In this document: positions 9,546-18,585 of the stretch, one piece after another
Layout of the letters: each line of letters opens with the position of its first letter
How positions within the stretch are numbered: position 1 is the first letter of the stretch
NCBI RefSeq assembly: GCF_030263895.1
Contig: NZ_CP127161.1
Coordinates: 2,914,001-2,978,000, forward strand
Source: Proteiniborus sp. MB09-C3
GTDB lineage: Bacteria; Bacillota; Clostridia; Tissierellales; Proteiniboraceae
DNA: 64,000 nt
Reading direction: 5' to 3'
The notes under the pieces: model-generated
Seen by the model: only the letters and a program-made list of their open reading frames with translations
Databases searched by the model: none
Told to the model about the DNA's origin: nothing
Translations under genes and position numbers: made by a program

Positions 9546-10109
9546 CTAAAAGTTTACTTTTGGAACTTCTTTATCTTGCTCACTTATCTCAAAGTATTCC
9601 CTTTGTTCAAAGCCAAACATACCTGCAATAATATTCGCTGGAAATGATCTCACTTTATTATTTAATACCTTTGCTGATTCATTATAATCCATTCTAGATA
9701 CGGCAATTCTATTTTCTGTTCCTGCAAGCTCATCTTGGAATCTTATAAAGTTCTCATTAGCCTTAAGCTCCGGATAAGCTTCTACTACTACATTTAATCT
9801 ATCTAGTGCGGTTGTAAGCTGAGCATCTGCTGCAGCGTATTCACCTGGAGTTTTAGCAGTTTCAAGCTTGCTTCTAGCCTGTGTAACTCCTAACAATACA
9901 TTTTCTTCATGAGCTGCATAGCCCTTCACAGTATTTACTAGATTAGGTATTAAATCTGCTCTTCTTTTTAATTGATTTTCTATTTGTGCCCATTTAGCAT
10001 TAACTTCTTCATCTAACCTCACTAAATTGTTATAGCTGCCTGCGATAACAAAGCCAAAAGCTATTACTATTGCAAGTATTACAGCTAATATAATTAATCC
10101 TGGTCTCAT
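9546..10109 (-). CDS. lemA: LemA family protein
   Basis: Membrane-anchored LemA protein with one N-terminal helix and a helical cytoplasm- or surface-facing domain. The hallmark segment YNNLVRLDEEVNAKWAQIE and the following RRADLIPNLVNTVKGYAAHE are intact. The start is placed at the ATG at 10109 (MRPGLIIL...), because AAGGAG lies 9 bases upstream and family members start there. A longer reading frame from 10157 would add 16 residues with no obvious ribosome site. It forms a two-gene operon with the TPM gene. Confidence 0.9.
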   Translation of the reverse strand: MRPGLIILAVILAIVIAFGFVIAGSYNNLVRLDEEVNAKWAQIENQLKRRADLIPNLVNTVKGYAAHEENVLLGVTQARSKLETAKTPGEYAAADAQLTTALDRLNVVVEAYPELKANENFIRFQDELAGTENRIAVSRMDYNESAKVLNNKVRSFPANIIAGMFGFEQREYFEISEQDKEVPKVNF

Positions 10110-10221
10110 AATATCATTCTCCTTTACTATAATTTCTATAAAATATTTCTTAACCACTAATTACATATTATTAACTTTAATAATATAATACTACAAAAAT
10201 TCAAGTTTTCCTAATATTATA

Positions 10222-11400
10222 TTAAGGCCTTATTTCATAAACTTCCATTTTATCTATTGCATCCTCTACAAGCTTTTCATTATCTAAGGCTTTTTCCGAT
10301 TCTTCAATATCTTCTAGTTTAGGTCTTGTTACGGGGTGTTTAGGTAGAAATACTGTACAGCAATCCTCAAATGGAAGAATTGAAGTCTCAAATGTACCTA
10401 TTTCTTTCGATATTTCTGTTATTTCCACCTTGTCCATTCCTATTAGCGGTCTTAATACAGGCAATTTAACTGAAGAATTAGTTACATTAATGCCTTTAAT
10501 TGTTTGACTAGCTACTTGCCCTAGGCTCTCCCCAGTAATCAGAGCATCTATTTCCTCTTTCATAGCTATTTTTTCTGCTATTTTCATCATAAATCTTCTA
10601 GAAATAATAGTCATCTCATCTTCAGGACATTTTTCGTTAATCTCTTTTTGAATATTTAATAGATTAACACTGAACAATTTTATTTTCCCACAATAATTAG
10701 TCAATATTTCGGCTAGAGCCTTAACCTTTTCTTCTGCCCTTTCACTAGTAAATGGATAGCTATGATAATGAACGGCGCTTATTTCTACTCCTCTTTTGGC
10801 TATCATAAAGCCTGCCACAGGACTGTCAATGCCACCTGATAAAAGCAATAGTCCTTTTCCATTTGTACCTACTGGCAATCCACCAAATGCCTTAATCTTT
10901 TCAGTGTATATATAGCAATTAGTTCTAATATCTATATATATATATGCCTCTGGATTGTGTACATCTACAGTAAAGCCTTCTGAATTGCTTAAAATATACG
11001 CCCCAACTTCCTTTGCAAGCTCAACTGAATTAGGCTGAAATCTTTTATCCGCCCTATTTACATCAACCTTAAATGTTTTTATTCCTCTCTTGCTTCTTAC
11101 TTCTTCTAGCAGCTTTAATGAGTGCTTTTTAATTTCATCTATATCCTTTTCTATTCTATAGCTAGGACTAATATTGACAATACCAAATATTCTTCTTAAT
11201 CTTTTAATCAATTCCTCTTTATACTCTTCTTCTGCTTCAATATAGATTTTACTTTGCTCCTTATATACTTTAGTTTCTCCCATTCCTCTTGCAATGTTTT
11301 TTATATTTCTTACAAGTTTATTCTCAAAAAAATAACGATTTTGTCCTTTTAAAGCAACTTCACCAAAGCTAACGCTTATTACCTTATCCAATATTCTCAC
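10222..11400 (-). CDS. thiI: tRNA 4-thiouridine synthetase ThiI
   Basis: Adenylates U8 of tRNA and inserts sulfur; in many bacteria it also serves thiamine thiazole synthesis. The 392 aa hold an N-terminal ferredoxin-like/THUMP region (about 60-165) and a PP-loop ATPase domain with LLSGGIDSPVAGF near residue 186. The C-terminal rhodanese domain of the enterobacterial enzyme is absent, as is usual in Firmicutes. It overlaps the upstream cysteine desulfurase by 4 bp; this pairing, with the desulfurase as dedicated sulfur donor, is well known. Confidence 0.94.
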   Translation of the reverse strand: MRILDKVISVSFGEVALKGQNRYFFENKLVRNIKNIARGMGETKVYKEQSKIYIEAEEEYKEELIKRLRRIFGIVNISPSYRIEKDIDEIKKHSLKLLEEVRSKRGIKTFKVDVNRADKRFQPNSVELAKEVGAYILSNSEGFTVDVHNPEAYIYIDIRTNCYIYTEKIKAFGGLPVGTNGKGLLLLSGGIDSPVAGFMIAKRGVEISAVHYHSYPFTSERAEEKVKALAEILTNYCGKIKLFSVNLLNIQKEINEKCPEDEMTIISRRFMMKIAEKIAMKEEIDALITGESLGQVASQTIKGINVTNSSVKLPVLRPLIGMDKVEITEISKEIGTFETSILPFEDCCTVFLPKHPVTRPKLEDIEESEKALDNEKLVEDAIDKMEVYEIRP

Positions 11401-12554
11401 CTCATAGTTATTCTTCTAATATCCTTTACTGATTGTTCTAATGTTTGAGCAGCATAATCAATTTCTTCTAGTGTATTGTAATGTGAAAAGCTAAATCTAA
11501 TGGCTCCTTCTATCTCCTCATCCTTTAATCCTATAGACTTGAGTACATGACTCTTTCCCTTTCCATGAGAAGAACAAGCTGACGCTGTGGATACGTATAC
11601 TCCGTTATCCTCTAGATAATGTAATAATACTTCTCCCCTAACACCAATAAATGAAACATTTAATATATGAGGAGCACATCTGTCATCTAAAAGACTATTT
11701 ACTTTTACATCCTCTATATTATCTATTATCTTCTTTACAAAATAGTCCTTTACTCTTTTTATATCTTCTGCTTCCTTCTTATATTTTTCTTTTAGAATAT
11801 CTACAGCTTTTCCAAAGCCTATAATTCCTGGTACATTTTCAGTGCCTGACCTTATACCTCTTTCCTGATTCCCTCCATAGATTATAGGTTCAAGTATAAC
11901 ATCCTTTTTAACATATAACCCGCCTACTCCTTTAGGGCCATGAACCTTATGGCTGCTAAAAGAAAATGTATCTATGTTAAGCTTTCTTAAATCAATATCA
12001 AGCTTACTAAAGGCTTGAATTCCATCTACATGAATTTTGGTGTTTTTATTTTTACTTTTTATTACTTCATTAATGTCATTTATGGGCAGAATGCTTCCTA
12101 TCTCGTTATTTACCATCATTATAGCAACAAGAATAGTTCCTTCATTAATACTATCTTCTAATTGCTCTAAATTTATCATACCATATTCATCTAAATCTAG
12201 ATATGTCACTTTTAAGCCTTTACTTTCATAGTGCTTTGCTATGCTTAATACTGAAGAATGTTCGAATTTAGTTGTAATTATATGATTTCCTCTTCTAATA
12301 TTTTTGTTTATTATGCCCTGAACAGCAATATTGTTTGATTCAGTGCCACCTGACGTAAAAAATATTTCATCTTTATCACATTTCAAAAAATCTGCTATTG
12401 TTTTCCTTGAGCTTTCTATTCTTTTTTCAACTTCTAATCCCATTCTATGTAAAGATGATGGATTTCCGTATTGGACCTTCAACATATGACATACTTCGTC
12501 TATTACCTCATCTCTTGGCCTAGTTGTAGAGCTATTATCTAAATAAACCTTCAT
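11397..12554 (-). CDS. Cysteine desulfurase (NifS/IscS-like), partner of ThiI
   Basis: PLP-dependent class V aminotransferase fold, 385 aa, releases sulfur from cysteine as an enzyme persulfide. Visible motifs: YLDNSSTTRP at the N-terminus, TSGGTESNN, the PLP lysine region FSSHKVHGPKG and the active-site Cys in STASACSSHGKG. It is coupled to thiI by a 4-bp overlap, which suggests supply of sulfur for 4-thiouridine in tRNA rather than general Fe-S assembly. It corresponds to the NifZ/IscS branch found next to ThiI in Bacillus and Clostridia. Confidence 0.92.
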   Translation of the reverse strand: MKVYLDNSSTTRPRDEVIDEVCHMLKVQYGNPSSLHRMGLEVEKRIESSRKTIADFLKCDKDEIFFTSGGTESNNIAVQGIINKNIRRGNHIITTKFEHSSVLSIAKHYESKGLKVTYLDLDEYGMINLEQLEDSINEGTILVAIMMVNNEIGSILPINDINEVIKSKNKNTKIHVDGIQAFSKLDIDLRKLNIDTFSFSSHKVHGPKGVGGLYVKKDVILEPIIYGGNQERGIRSGTENVPGIIGFGKAVDILKEKYKKEAEDIKRVKDYFVKKIIDNIEDVKVNSLLDDRCAPHILNVSFIGVRGEVLLHYLEDNGVYVSTASACSSHGKGKSHVLKSIGLKDEEIEGAIRFSFSHYNTLEEIDYAAQTLEQSVKDIRRITMR

Positions 12555-12755
12555 AAGTTCACCTCATTTTCTAAAATATATAATCCTTCTACATCTAGTA
12601 TTATATAAGTCCTTATTATTTATATATTCTAAATTAAATAGTAAAAAAGATTTGCATGCTTATTATTATATAAGAAATTGTTGAAAGTTAAAAGTCATGT
12701 TATTAGCTAAAATAAAATCTTTCCAATATATTTATAAACTTTTTCTCTAAAAGCC

Positions 12756-12784
12756 TTGCAAACCATGTCGTAATTTGTTATAAT
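12756..12784 (+). promoter_or_regulatory. Promoter of the candidate small RNA
   Basis: TTGCAA (12756-12761) and TATAAT (12779-12784) are separated by exactly 17 bp. The start site would be about 12791. Confidence 0.7.
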
Positions 12785-12790
12785 TTGTTT

Positions 12791-12915
12791 GTGGTTATCC
12801 CCCTGGTAACCTCAAATGAGATCTCTATTCCCAATACCCCTTTTGAACGGTTTACTTTGCTTCCTAAACGTATAGGAATGCGCAAAAAGACCCCCTCGAG
12901 GGGTCTTTTTGTTTT
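12791..12915 (+). ncRNA. Candidate structured small RNA, about 120 nt, family unknown
   Basis: The 500-bp gap between the cysteine desulfurase and the asparaginase holds a stand-alone transcription unit: promoter at 12756-12784, then three features, then a strong terminator. Hairpin 1 has stem GGTTA/TAACC (12793-12797, 12807-12811) and presents a run of C residues in its loop. A self-complementary GAGATCTC lies at 12818-12825. Hairpin 3 has stem TTCCTA/TAGGAA (12861-12866, 12873-12878). There is no credible reading frame; the only one runs through the terminator. C-rich loops resemble Firmicute trans-acting sRNAs that pair with Shine-Dalgarno sequences. I do not recognise a named family, and it lacks the SRP and tmRNA hallmarks. 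Confidence 0.5.
12884..12910. terminator. Bidirectional terminator of the small RNA
   Basis: An 11-bp perfect stem AAAAAGACCCC / GGGGTCTTTTT with a 5-nt loop, with A run before and T run after, so it can act on both strands. Confidence 0.88.
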
Positions 12916-13057
12916 TAGACACTACATAAATTACTTACACGAAATCGAGGATTTCGGTAATCTGCTTAATTTATTAATTTAAATACATTTCTTTTTAAAT
13001 ATTTCTTTTTTATGCTAAAATAATATTAGTTAATTCCATTCTATGGGGGGGCTAATT

Positions 13058-14050
13058 GTGAATAATAAAGTGGCAGTGATTTTCACTGGTGGTACAATAT
13101 CTATGAAGGTTGATCCTAGATTGAATGCGGCTATTCCAGCTTTATCAAGCGAAGAAATAATGGGTATGGTCACAAACATAGAAAGGTTCACAAAAATTGA
13201 GACAATTAATTTTGGAGAGTATCCTGGTCCTCATATTACTCCTAAAATGATGCTAGAATTGTCTAAGCTTGTAAAAAAGACCTTAGAAAGAGATGATATT
13301 ACAGGAGTTGTTGTAACTCATGGTACAGATACTCTTGAGGAAACTGCATATCTTTTAGATTTAACTATTAAATCTGAAAAACCTGTTGTTGTTGTTGGTG
13401 CAATGAGAAATTCTTCAGAATTAGGTTATGATGGACCAAGTAATCTATCAGCTGCAATTTGCACTGCCATATCTAAGGAGGCCATAAATAAGGGTGTCTT
13501 AGTTGTCATGAATAATGAAGTAAATGCTGCATCTCATGTAACTAAAACAAATACCCTATCACTTGATACTTTTAAATCTCCCGAATTTGGTGCGTTAGGC
13601 ATAGTGGATAACGATAAGGTTATTTTTTATAGAGATATCCTTGATCATCATCATATAGAAACTAATGACATCGAATGTAAAGTTGCATTGATTAAATGTG
13701 CTGCAGGTATGGATTCTGATTTAATTGATTATTGTATAGATGCTGGATATAAGGGTATTGTAGTTGAGGCTATGGGACGTGGTAATATTCCTCTTGAAAT
13801 GTTCGAAGGAGTTAAAAGAAGTCTAGATAGAAACATCCCTGTAGTTATTGTCTCAAGATGTCCAACTGGTAGAGTACTAGGCACATATGGCTATCCCGGT
13901 GGTGGGAAAAACCTTAGAGATGTTGGTGCAATTTTTGGTGACAATCTTCCTGGTCAAAAGGCGCGTATTAAGCTCATGCTTATATTAAGCATTACCAATG
14001 ATATCGATACTATAAGAGAAATATTTGAGAAAGATATTTATACAGAATAA
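13058..14050 (+). CDS. ansA: L-asparaginase, cytoplasmic type I
   Basis: Hydrolyses asparagine to aspartate and ammonia. The first catalytic Thr lies in VIFTGGTISM and the second Thr-Asp pair in VVTHGTDTLEETAYLL. No signal peptide is present, so the enzyme should be cytoplasmic. The start is placed at GTG 13058, because the run of G at 13045-13051 is then a well-spaced ribosome binding site; the upstream ATG at 13043 overlaps that run and is unlikely. About 330 aa, normal for the family. It stands alone, with terminators on both sides. Confidence 0.9.
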   Translation: MNNKVAVIFTGGTISMKVDPRLNAAIPALSSEEIMGMVTNIERFTKIETINFGEYPGPHITPKMMLELSKLVKKTLERDDITGVVVTHGTDTLEETAYLLDLTIKSEKPVVVVGAMRNSSELGYDGPSNLSAAICTAISKEAINKGVLVVMNNEVNAASHVTKTNTLSLDTFKSPEFGALGIVDNDKVIFYRDILDHHHIETNDIECKVALIKCAAGMDSDLIDYCIDAGYKGIVVEAMGRGNIPLEMFEGVKRSLDRNIPVVIVSRCPTGRVLGTYGYPGGGKNLRDVGAIFGDNLPGQKARIKLMLILSITNDIDTIREIFEKDIYTE

Positions 14051-14052
14051 AA

Positions 14053-14081
14053 AAAACTGGCTTGATGTTCAGGCCAGTTTT
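14053..14081. terminator. Bidirectional terminator between ansA and the Asp-box gene
   Basis: Stem AAAACTGGC / GCCAGTTTT with an 11-nt loop between two convergent genes, with A and T runs on either side. Confidence 0.85.
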
Positions 14082-14082
14082 A

Positions 14083-15483
14083 TCATCTCATTAAAAAGCC
14101 TCTTCTTCTTCTACTTAAAAAATATTCAATATCATTTACTCTTTTTTCTATCCCTATAATTTTTTCTTCACAAGTATCTATATTTTGATTTTGGGAGCTG
14201 GTCTCAGATATCTTATTTTCCAATATTTCAGTAATAGTTTTTAATGCCTGTTCTATTATAGTAACTCTTTCTTTTAACTCCTCTATTCCTTCTAATTTTA
14301 CTTTCAATTCTTCAATTTCTTTCATTTCTTTGTTTTCTTTTATGTCTATTAAATTATCCTCGATTCTACTCACATCCCTTTCTGATAAGATATCTAATTC
14401 GTCTATTTTTTCCTCATCGACTTTTTTTTTAATTTGTGATTTTAGTGGAACTTCTACTGCATTTTGGATATCACCAAATCCAATAAAAGAAGTACTTTTT
14501 CCATATGTTCCAAACCCATAATTAAAATTATATCCATCTATTATGGAGCTATTATTGGTAGAAAATTTATATCTTGCAAAATCATCCTTCTTTGAATTTT
14601 CCCATGAATAAGGCGAACTCCAACTTAGACCCCTGTCCTCAGAAAAACAGCTCAATAAACCATCATACTCTATCCATATAGTCCATAAAGTTCCACCACT
14701 ATTTATGAAAGTAGGATACATGCAGTTTGCTGGATTTGACAATACATGTTCCGTAACCCTAGTAATTTCTCCATTTAGTATATTGTATTTTTCATATGTT
14801 ATTACGAAATTACCATCTATGAGCTTGCTATAGCATAAATCAATTTCATTATTCCCTTGGCTTAGCATATCTAAATACATCTTCGCAGAACTATCTGTAG
14901 TAAGCTGAATTTTATCCGACCATTGAGAATCAGCTAAGCTAAATGTATTTACAAAAACCTGTTCTATGTTGTCTACTATGTCATAATAACCCATCACTAC
15001 CATATCCTCTAGTTGTATAATGGAAATTGGATTCAAAATCTCCCTTTTAGTTATGTCTGTAACTATATGCGTATCCCATTCATCCTTTAATAGACTGTGA
15101 TGGTATATTCTGAACTTATTATTGCCTTCATTAGCTTCTACACAATATATAATATGTATTTGGTCATTTATTACTTTAATATTTATATTCCTAAGCTTAG
15201 CATCAAATTTTTCTGCAAGCAGATGTTCTTCTTGCTTATAACCATCTATTGACACCAATACAATGCTTCCATCTATTTTCTGGCATACAAGATACACTGT
15301 CCCATCCTCAGATATGGTAGAGTCGTATTCATCTAGGCAATCACTAATAAGGATTCTTTTTTCAGCCTTTTCGCTATTTTTATCATATAGTACCATCTTA
15401 ATTTTCTTTTCATACATATAAAAGCTGTATATATTTTCTTTATTGTCCATTATGAGCACATCATGAATATTCATAAAACCCAT
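14083..15483 (-). CDS. Unrecognised protein, beta-propeller-like with Asp-box and C-terminal coiled coil
   Basis: A 466-aa protein without a signal peptide. Residues about 5-330 are beta-rich and repetitive, with one clear BNR/Asp-box (SEDRGLSWSSP near residue 280) and several weaker S/G-W segments, as in sialidase-like propellers. Residues about 355-450 are strongly charged and helical with heptad spacing, a likely coiled coil. The C-terminus is basic (RRRRGFLMR). No catalytic sialidase residues can be identified, so enzyme activity is not claimed. GGAGGTG before ATG 15483 fixes the start. It is divergent from the Cys-rich gene at 15692. The pair may act together on the cell or spore surface, which is only a guess. 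Confidence 0.6.
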   Translation of the reverse strand: MGFMNIHDVLIMDNKENIYSFYMYEKKIKMVLYDKNSEKAEKRILISDCLDEYDSTISEDGTVYLVCQKIDGSIVLVSIDGYKQEEHLLAEKFDAKLRNINIKVINDQIHIIYCVEANEGNNKFRIYHHSLLKDEWDTHIVTDITKREILNPISIIQLEDMVVMGYYDIVDNIEQVFVNTFSLADSQWSDKIQLTTDSSAKMYLDMLSQGNNEIDLCYSKLIDGNFVITYEKYNILNGEITRVTEHVLSNPANCMYPTFINSGGTLWTIWIEYDGLLSCFSEDRGLSWSSPYSWENSKKDDFARYKFSTNNSSIIDGYNFNYGFGTYGKSTSFIGFGDIQNAVEVPLKSQIKKKVDEEKIDELDILSERDVSRIEDNLIDIKENKEMKEIEELKVKLEGIEELKERVTIIEQALKTITEILENKISETSSQNQNIDTCEEKIIGIEKRVNDIEYFLSRRRRGFLMR

Positions 15484-15691
15484 TGAAACACCTCCTTACA
15501 TAATTATTATTCTGTAACCTACTGAAGATCATATTCATAATATATTGTATAACCATAGTTTTGCTCCTTATATAATAATATTTTCTACTATAAAAAATAT
15601 GACAGAATAGTACATGAATGTAACATAATTTTTACGCAAGAATATATTGAAAGTGAGAAGTATTTCATATTTTAGAAAAGGAGGATTAGTT

Positions 15692-16645
15692 ATGTCTTGT
15701 GGTAATAAATCTGGGCCAATAAACCTTGCTTTACCAGATAAATGTTGTACAGCTACAACTGGTTGTTCTCCATTCGATGGCAATTTAAGAAGGGTTGTAA
15801 CTGAACCAATATATGTACAGAAAGTTTATGACGCAAAATTGTTTAATCTTCAAGCAATTAGAACTGTAGCTAATCAAACATTCTCTCCAGCATTAGGCAG
15901 AGGTGCAAGAATAATTAGAATACTTGATATTAGATGTAGGAAGTTCTTTAATCCTAGGAATATTAACGATCCAGAAAATCTTGCAGCATCTCCTGATACC
16001 ACTCTTTCAGGTGCAGAGTTTGTTGAAACTTCACATGGGATCCCTGTAACAGCAATAGGACCTGATGGATTTGCTAGTGAAAGATTAGTTTACACTGATA
16101 CTCAAGATTGTGATGAGCTTGGTAGAGGAACACCTATTTTCGGTACACAGAATATAAGAATCACAGGAAATGTAGTTATAGAAATTGATGTTCTATTTAC
16201 TGATGATTGTGATAAAGAATGTGTGACTACGTTAACTGCTAATGTGCCAGTTGGTACAGCAGATAACCCACTGCTAATAACAAACTTCTTTGAACTATGC
16301 TTACCATCAGTATTTGAAGGTGCTTTCCTTCCAAGATTCACAGAATTCTGTAATATTTCTTGCGAATCAAGACTTGCAACTAACAGTATTATGAGAGATA
16401 TAATGATAAATCCTACTACTGGAGTTGTCAGAGCTAACCTATTAATAGCTCTATGTGTAACTTGTGAAAAGAAAATTATAGTTCCTGTTCAGCTTTGCGT
16501 ACTATCAACAGGATTCCCTGTATTATCTGCTGAAGAATCTCCTATTTGCAGTACTTTCCCAAGTCTATTCCCTAGGCAAATAGATAGTAATAAGCCACAT
16601 CGTTGTGTATCTGAATCCACTGAAGCAGAAAATATTGAGGAGTAG
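15692..16645 (+). CDS. Unrecognised cysteine-rich protein
   Basis: A 317-aa protein with 16 cysteines, four of them in the first 25 residues (MSCG, DKCC, TGC). No signal peptide and no membrane segment. The middle part is beta-rich with alternating hydrophobic strands. The start at ATG 15692 follows a very strong AAAAGGAGGA; a longer frame from 15647 has no ribosome site. The gene is monocistronic, followed by a 14-bp terminator stem, and divergent from the Asp-box gene. The composition recalls cross-linked spore-coat or exosporium proteins, but I recognise no family. Confidence 0.65.
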   Translation: MSCGNKSGPINLALPDKCCTATTGCSPFDGNLRRVVTEPIYVQKVYDAKLFNLQAIRTVANQTFSPALGRGARIIRILDIRCRKFFNPRNINDPENLAASPDTTLSGAEFVETSHGIPVTAIGPDGFASERLVYTDTQDCDELGRGTPIFGTQNIRITGNVVIEIDVLFTDDCDKECVTTLTANVPVGTADNPLLITNFFELCLPSVFEGAFLPRFTEFCNISCESRLATNSIMRDIMINPTTGVVRANLLIALCVTCEKKIIVPVQLCVLSTGFPVLSAEESPICSTFPSLFPRQIDSNKPHRCVSESTEAENIEE

Positions 16646-16657
16646 TGCAACGTATAT

Positions 16658-16688
16658 AAAAGCTCAAATCCAAAGGATTTGAGCTTTT
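16658..16688. terminator. Bidirectional terminator
   Basis: A 14-bp perfect stem (AAAAGCTCAAATCC and complement) with a 3-nt loop between the convergent Cys-rich gene and HD-GYP gene. Confidence 0.9.
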
Positions 16689-16692
16689 TGTA

Positions 16693-17736
16693 TTAGATAA
16701 TTACATCTTCTATATAATAGCTTCTATCTGTTAACAAGTCAATAAATTTATCTTCTACTTTTACTATTGGTCTTGTAGGCATTTGCTTATGAATATATAT
16801 TACCTCGCCTATGTCTCCGCTGTTAAGCTTAACTACATTACCTACATAAAATTTTGATATATTATTAATGAATGTAGTTGCTATTCTAGGATCCAAAGTT
16901 ACAAAGCTGTCGTTAAAAATTTGCTCTGCTACTAAAAAAGGTGATTGTTTTTCCTTATATACTCTTTCTGTTGTCATTGCATCAAATATATCGCATATAG
17001 CTATTATTTTTGCATATTCATGTATTTTCTTAGATTTAACTCCCATTGGATATCCGCTTCCATCTTCTCTTTCATGGTGCTGTAGCGCACCAAGGGCTAC
17101 ATTCTTGCTTATACCAACAGTTTCATCCAGTAAATTATATCCTAAAATAGTATGTTTTTTTACTAACTCAAATTCACTTTCAGTCAGTTTACCCGGCTTA
17201 TAGATAATATTATCTGAAATCTTAACCTTTCCAATATCATGAAATAGTCCTGCTAAAGAAAGCTGCTTAAGCTCAACTTTTGAATATCCTAACCATTTCC
17301 CGATTATTATTGCTAACAAGCAAACATCAATAGAATGCTGAAAAGTATAATCATCATCCTCTTCTATTTGTCTCAACGTACCTAAAATATTATTGCTCTT
17401 AATAACTTCCTCTATCATTTCATTGATGATCTCGCCTATTTCGTTTACGGCTAGCTTTTTCCCAAATCTTGCGTTAAATAGAATTGTTCTTGTTTTATTG
17501 GCAAATCTATTGTATTTTTCTGTGAATCCATCATTGTCAATAATCAAAAAGTCGTTTTCATTATTCTTGTTTAGGTATACATCTATATTTTTTACCCCTA
17601 AGCTTTTTAAAGTTAGAATATTATTTCTATTTAATACTGTACCACTTGTTAGCAATATTGCACCTGTCTTCTCATTGTCTATATTTTTATTGATTACCAT
17701 TCCTACTTTTACTTCATCAATATTTAAAAGTGCCAT
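16693..17736 (-). CDS. HD-GYP domain phosphodiesterase
   Basis: Probable cyclic-di-GMP phosphodiesterase, 347 aa. The HD pair is in GLFHDIGKVK (residues about 164-172) and the GYP motif in HHEREDGSGYP (about 220-230); both are complete, so metal binding and catalysis look possible. The first 120 residues are a small unassigned N-terminal region and the last 60 form a short beta-rich domain. No membrane segment, so it acts in the cytoplasm. Single gene, ended by the terminator at 16658. Confidence 0.9.
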   Translation of the reverse strand: MALLNIDEVKVGMVINKNIDNEKTGAILLTSGTVLNRNNILTLKSLGVKNIDVYLNKNNENDFLIIDNDGFTEKYNRFANKTRTILFNARFGKKLAVNEIGEIINEMIEEVIKSNNILGTLRQIEEDDDYTFQHSIDVCLLAIIIGKWLGYSKVELKQLSLAGLFHDIGKVKISDNIIYKPGKLTESEFELVKKHTILGYNLLDETVGISKNVALGALQHHEREDGSGYPMGVKSKKIHEYAKIIAICDIFDAMTTERVYKEKQSPFLVAEQIFNDSFVTLDPRIATTFINNISKFYVGNVVKLNSGDIGEVIYIHKQMPTRPIVKVEDKFIDLLTDRSYYIEDVII

Positions 17737-17805
17737 ATAGCTCTCCCCCTGCCAGCAAAGTTATACTTCTATATTCTATATTTACCAGCAAAATCCTCTT
17801 TTCTT

Positions 17806-18300
17806 CTACATCCTAATTCTATCTTTAGATAATATTCTGTCAATATATCTTGCTGTTAATGAATTTAAAACTAATGCTACTATAATTCTAACACCTAGCA
17901 ATAACCAGCCATTTGCGCCAATTGCAGCGAATAATAATGTATCTTCGAACACAGAATGACAAGCTACTAAAAAAATTACTACAAGATAGAGATCTTTTTT
18001 GCTTAAATTTCCTTCTTTAGCACTACTTATTATGACCCCTGCCCCATACGCAAGTCCTAGTATTAGTCCTATAATTAGAGGAAAAGTAGAATCCTCAGAA
18101 ATACCTAAAAATCTTGCCAATGGCTTCATTTTACTAGATAATTTCCCCAAAACATCCAAGTCCTTTAATATTTGCATTACCACCATAAGTGGAATGACTA
18201 TCTTTGCTATATTTAAAACTGAACTAATGCTTCCTATTGTTCCTTCCTTTAAAATCTCCATAATGCTCATCTTTATAGCCATTCCTTTCGCTTCGCTCAA
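17806..18300 (-). CDS. Gate-domain (nucleoside-recognition) membrane protein
   Basis: About 160 aa with four or five hydrophobic segments and the Gate-domain pattern (IPLMVVMQILKD and GLILGLAYGAGVIIS). Similar to SpmA/SpmB or YjiG/YjiH-type membrane proteins whose substrate is poorly defined. The start is unclear: TTG 18300, ATG 18282 and ATG 18270 are in frame, and 18270 gives the family-like MSIMEILK start. Its expected partner gene at 19950 is on the same strand but is now separated by an IS110 element, so the pair was probably one operon. Confidence 0.7.
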   Translation of the reverse strand: MSEAKGMAIKMSIMEILKEGTIGSISSVLNIAKIVIPLMVVMQILKDLDVLGKLSSKMKPLARFLGISEDSTFPLIIGLILGLAYGAGVIISSAKEGNLSKKDLYLVVIFLVACHSVFEDTLLFAAIGANGWLLLGVRIIVALVLNSLTARYIDRILSKDRIRM

Positions 18301-18379
18301 GGCACAAAACGTAATGAAAAAGTGCTTTTGAGCGTTATTTGTTTTATAATTAACCCCATAGGGATTTCGGTAAACTACA

Positions 18380-18585
18380 AATCACGGGGAGGTGAGTGGG
18401 CTGTCTGACTTGTCAGATGACCGTATTTTTATATGTGTAGAACGCCTTTTCAAGCACAAATAAGTGTACCTTAGAGTACGTAACCTTATCTTTGTTTAAA
18501 CAATCTCGTTTAAATGCCAGGCGTTCAGTCAATGCCGTATCTCCCTATAATTCTTATGAACTTTCTAGTTCAGAAAGGAGTCCCT
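18380..18585 (+). ncRNA. Candidate IS110 bridge RNA region
   Basis: Non-coding leader between the left flank and the transposase start. It contains several small hairpins, for example TCTGAC-TTG-TCAGA near 18404-18419 and GTACCTTAGAGTAC near 18467-18480. IS110-type recombinases are known to use an RNA from this position to select target and donor. No loop-to-target pairing was verified, so this is a positional inference. Confidence 0.35.

Noticed and set aside
12785-12982. 65-codon plus-strand frame between the desulfurase and ansA
   Set aside because: It lacks a ribosome site and reads through a perfect 11-bp terminator; the region is better explained as a small RNA.
14083-15483. Sialidase
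   Set aside because: Only one clear Asp-box is present; the catalytic Arg triad, Tyr/Glu pair and signal peptide cannot be identified.
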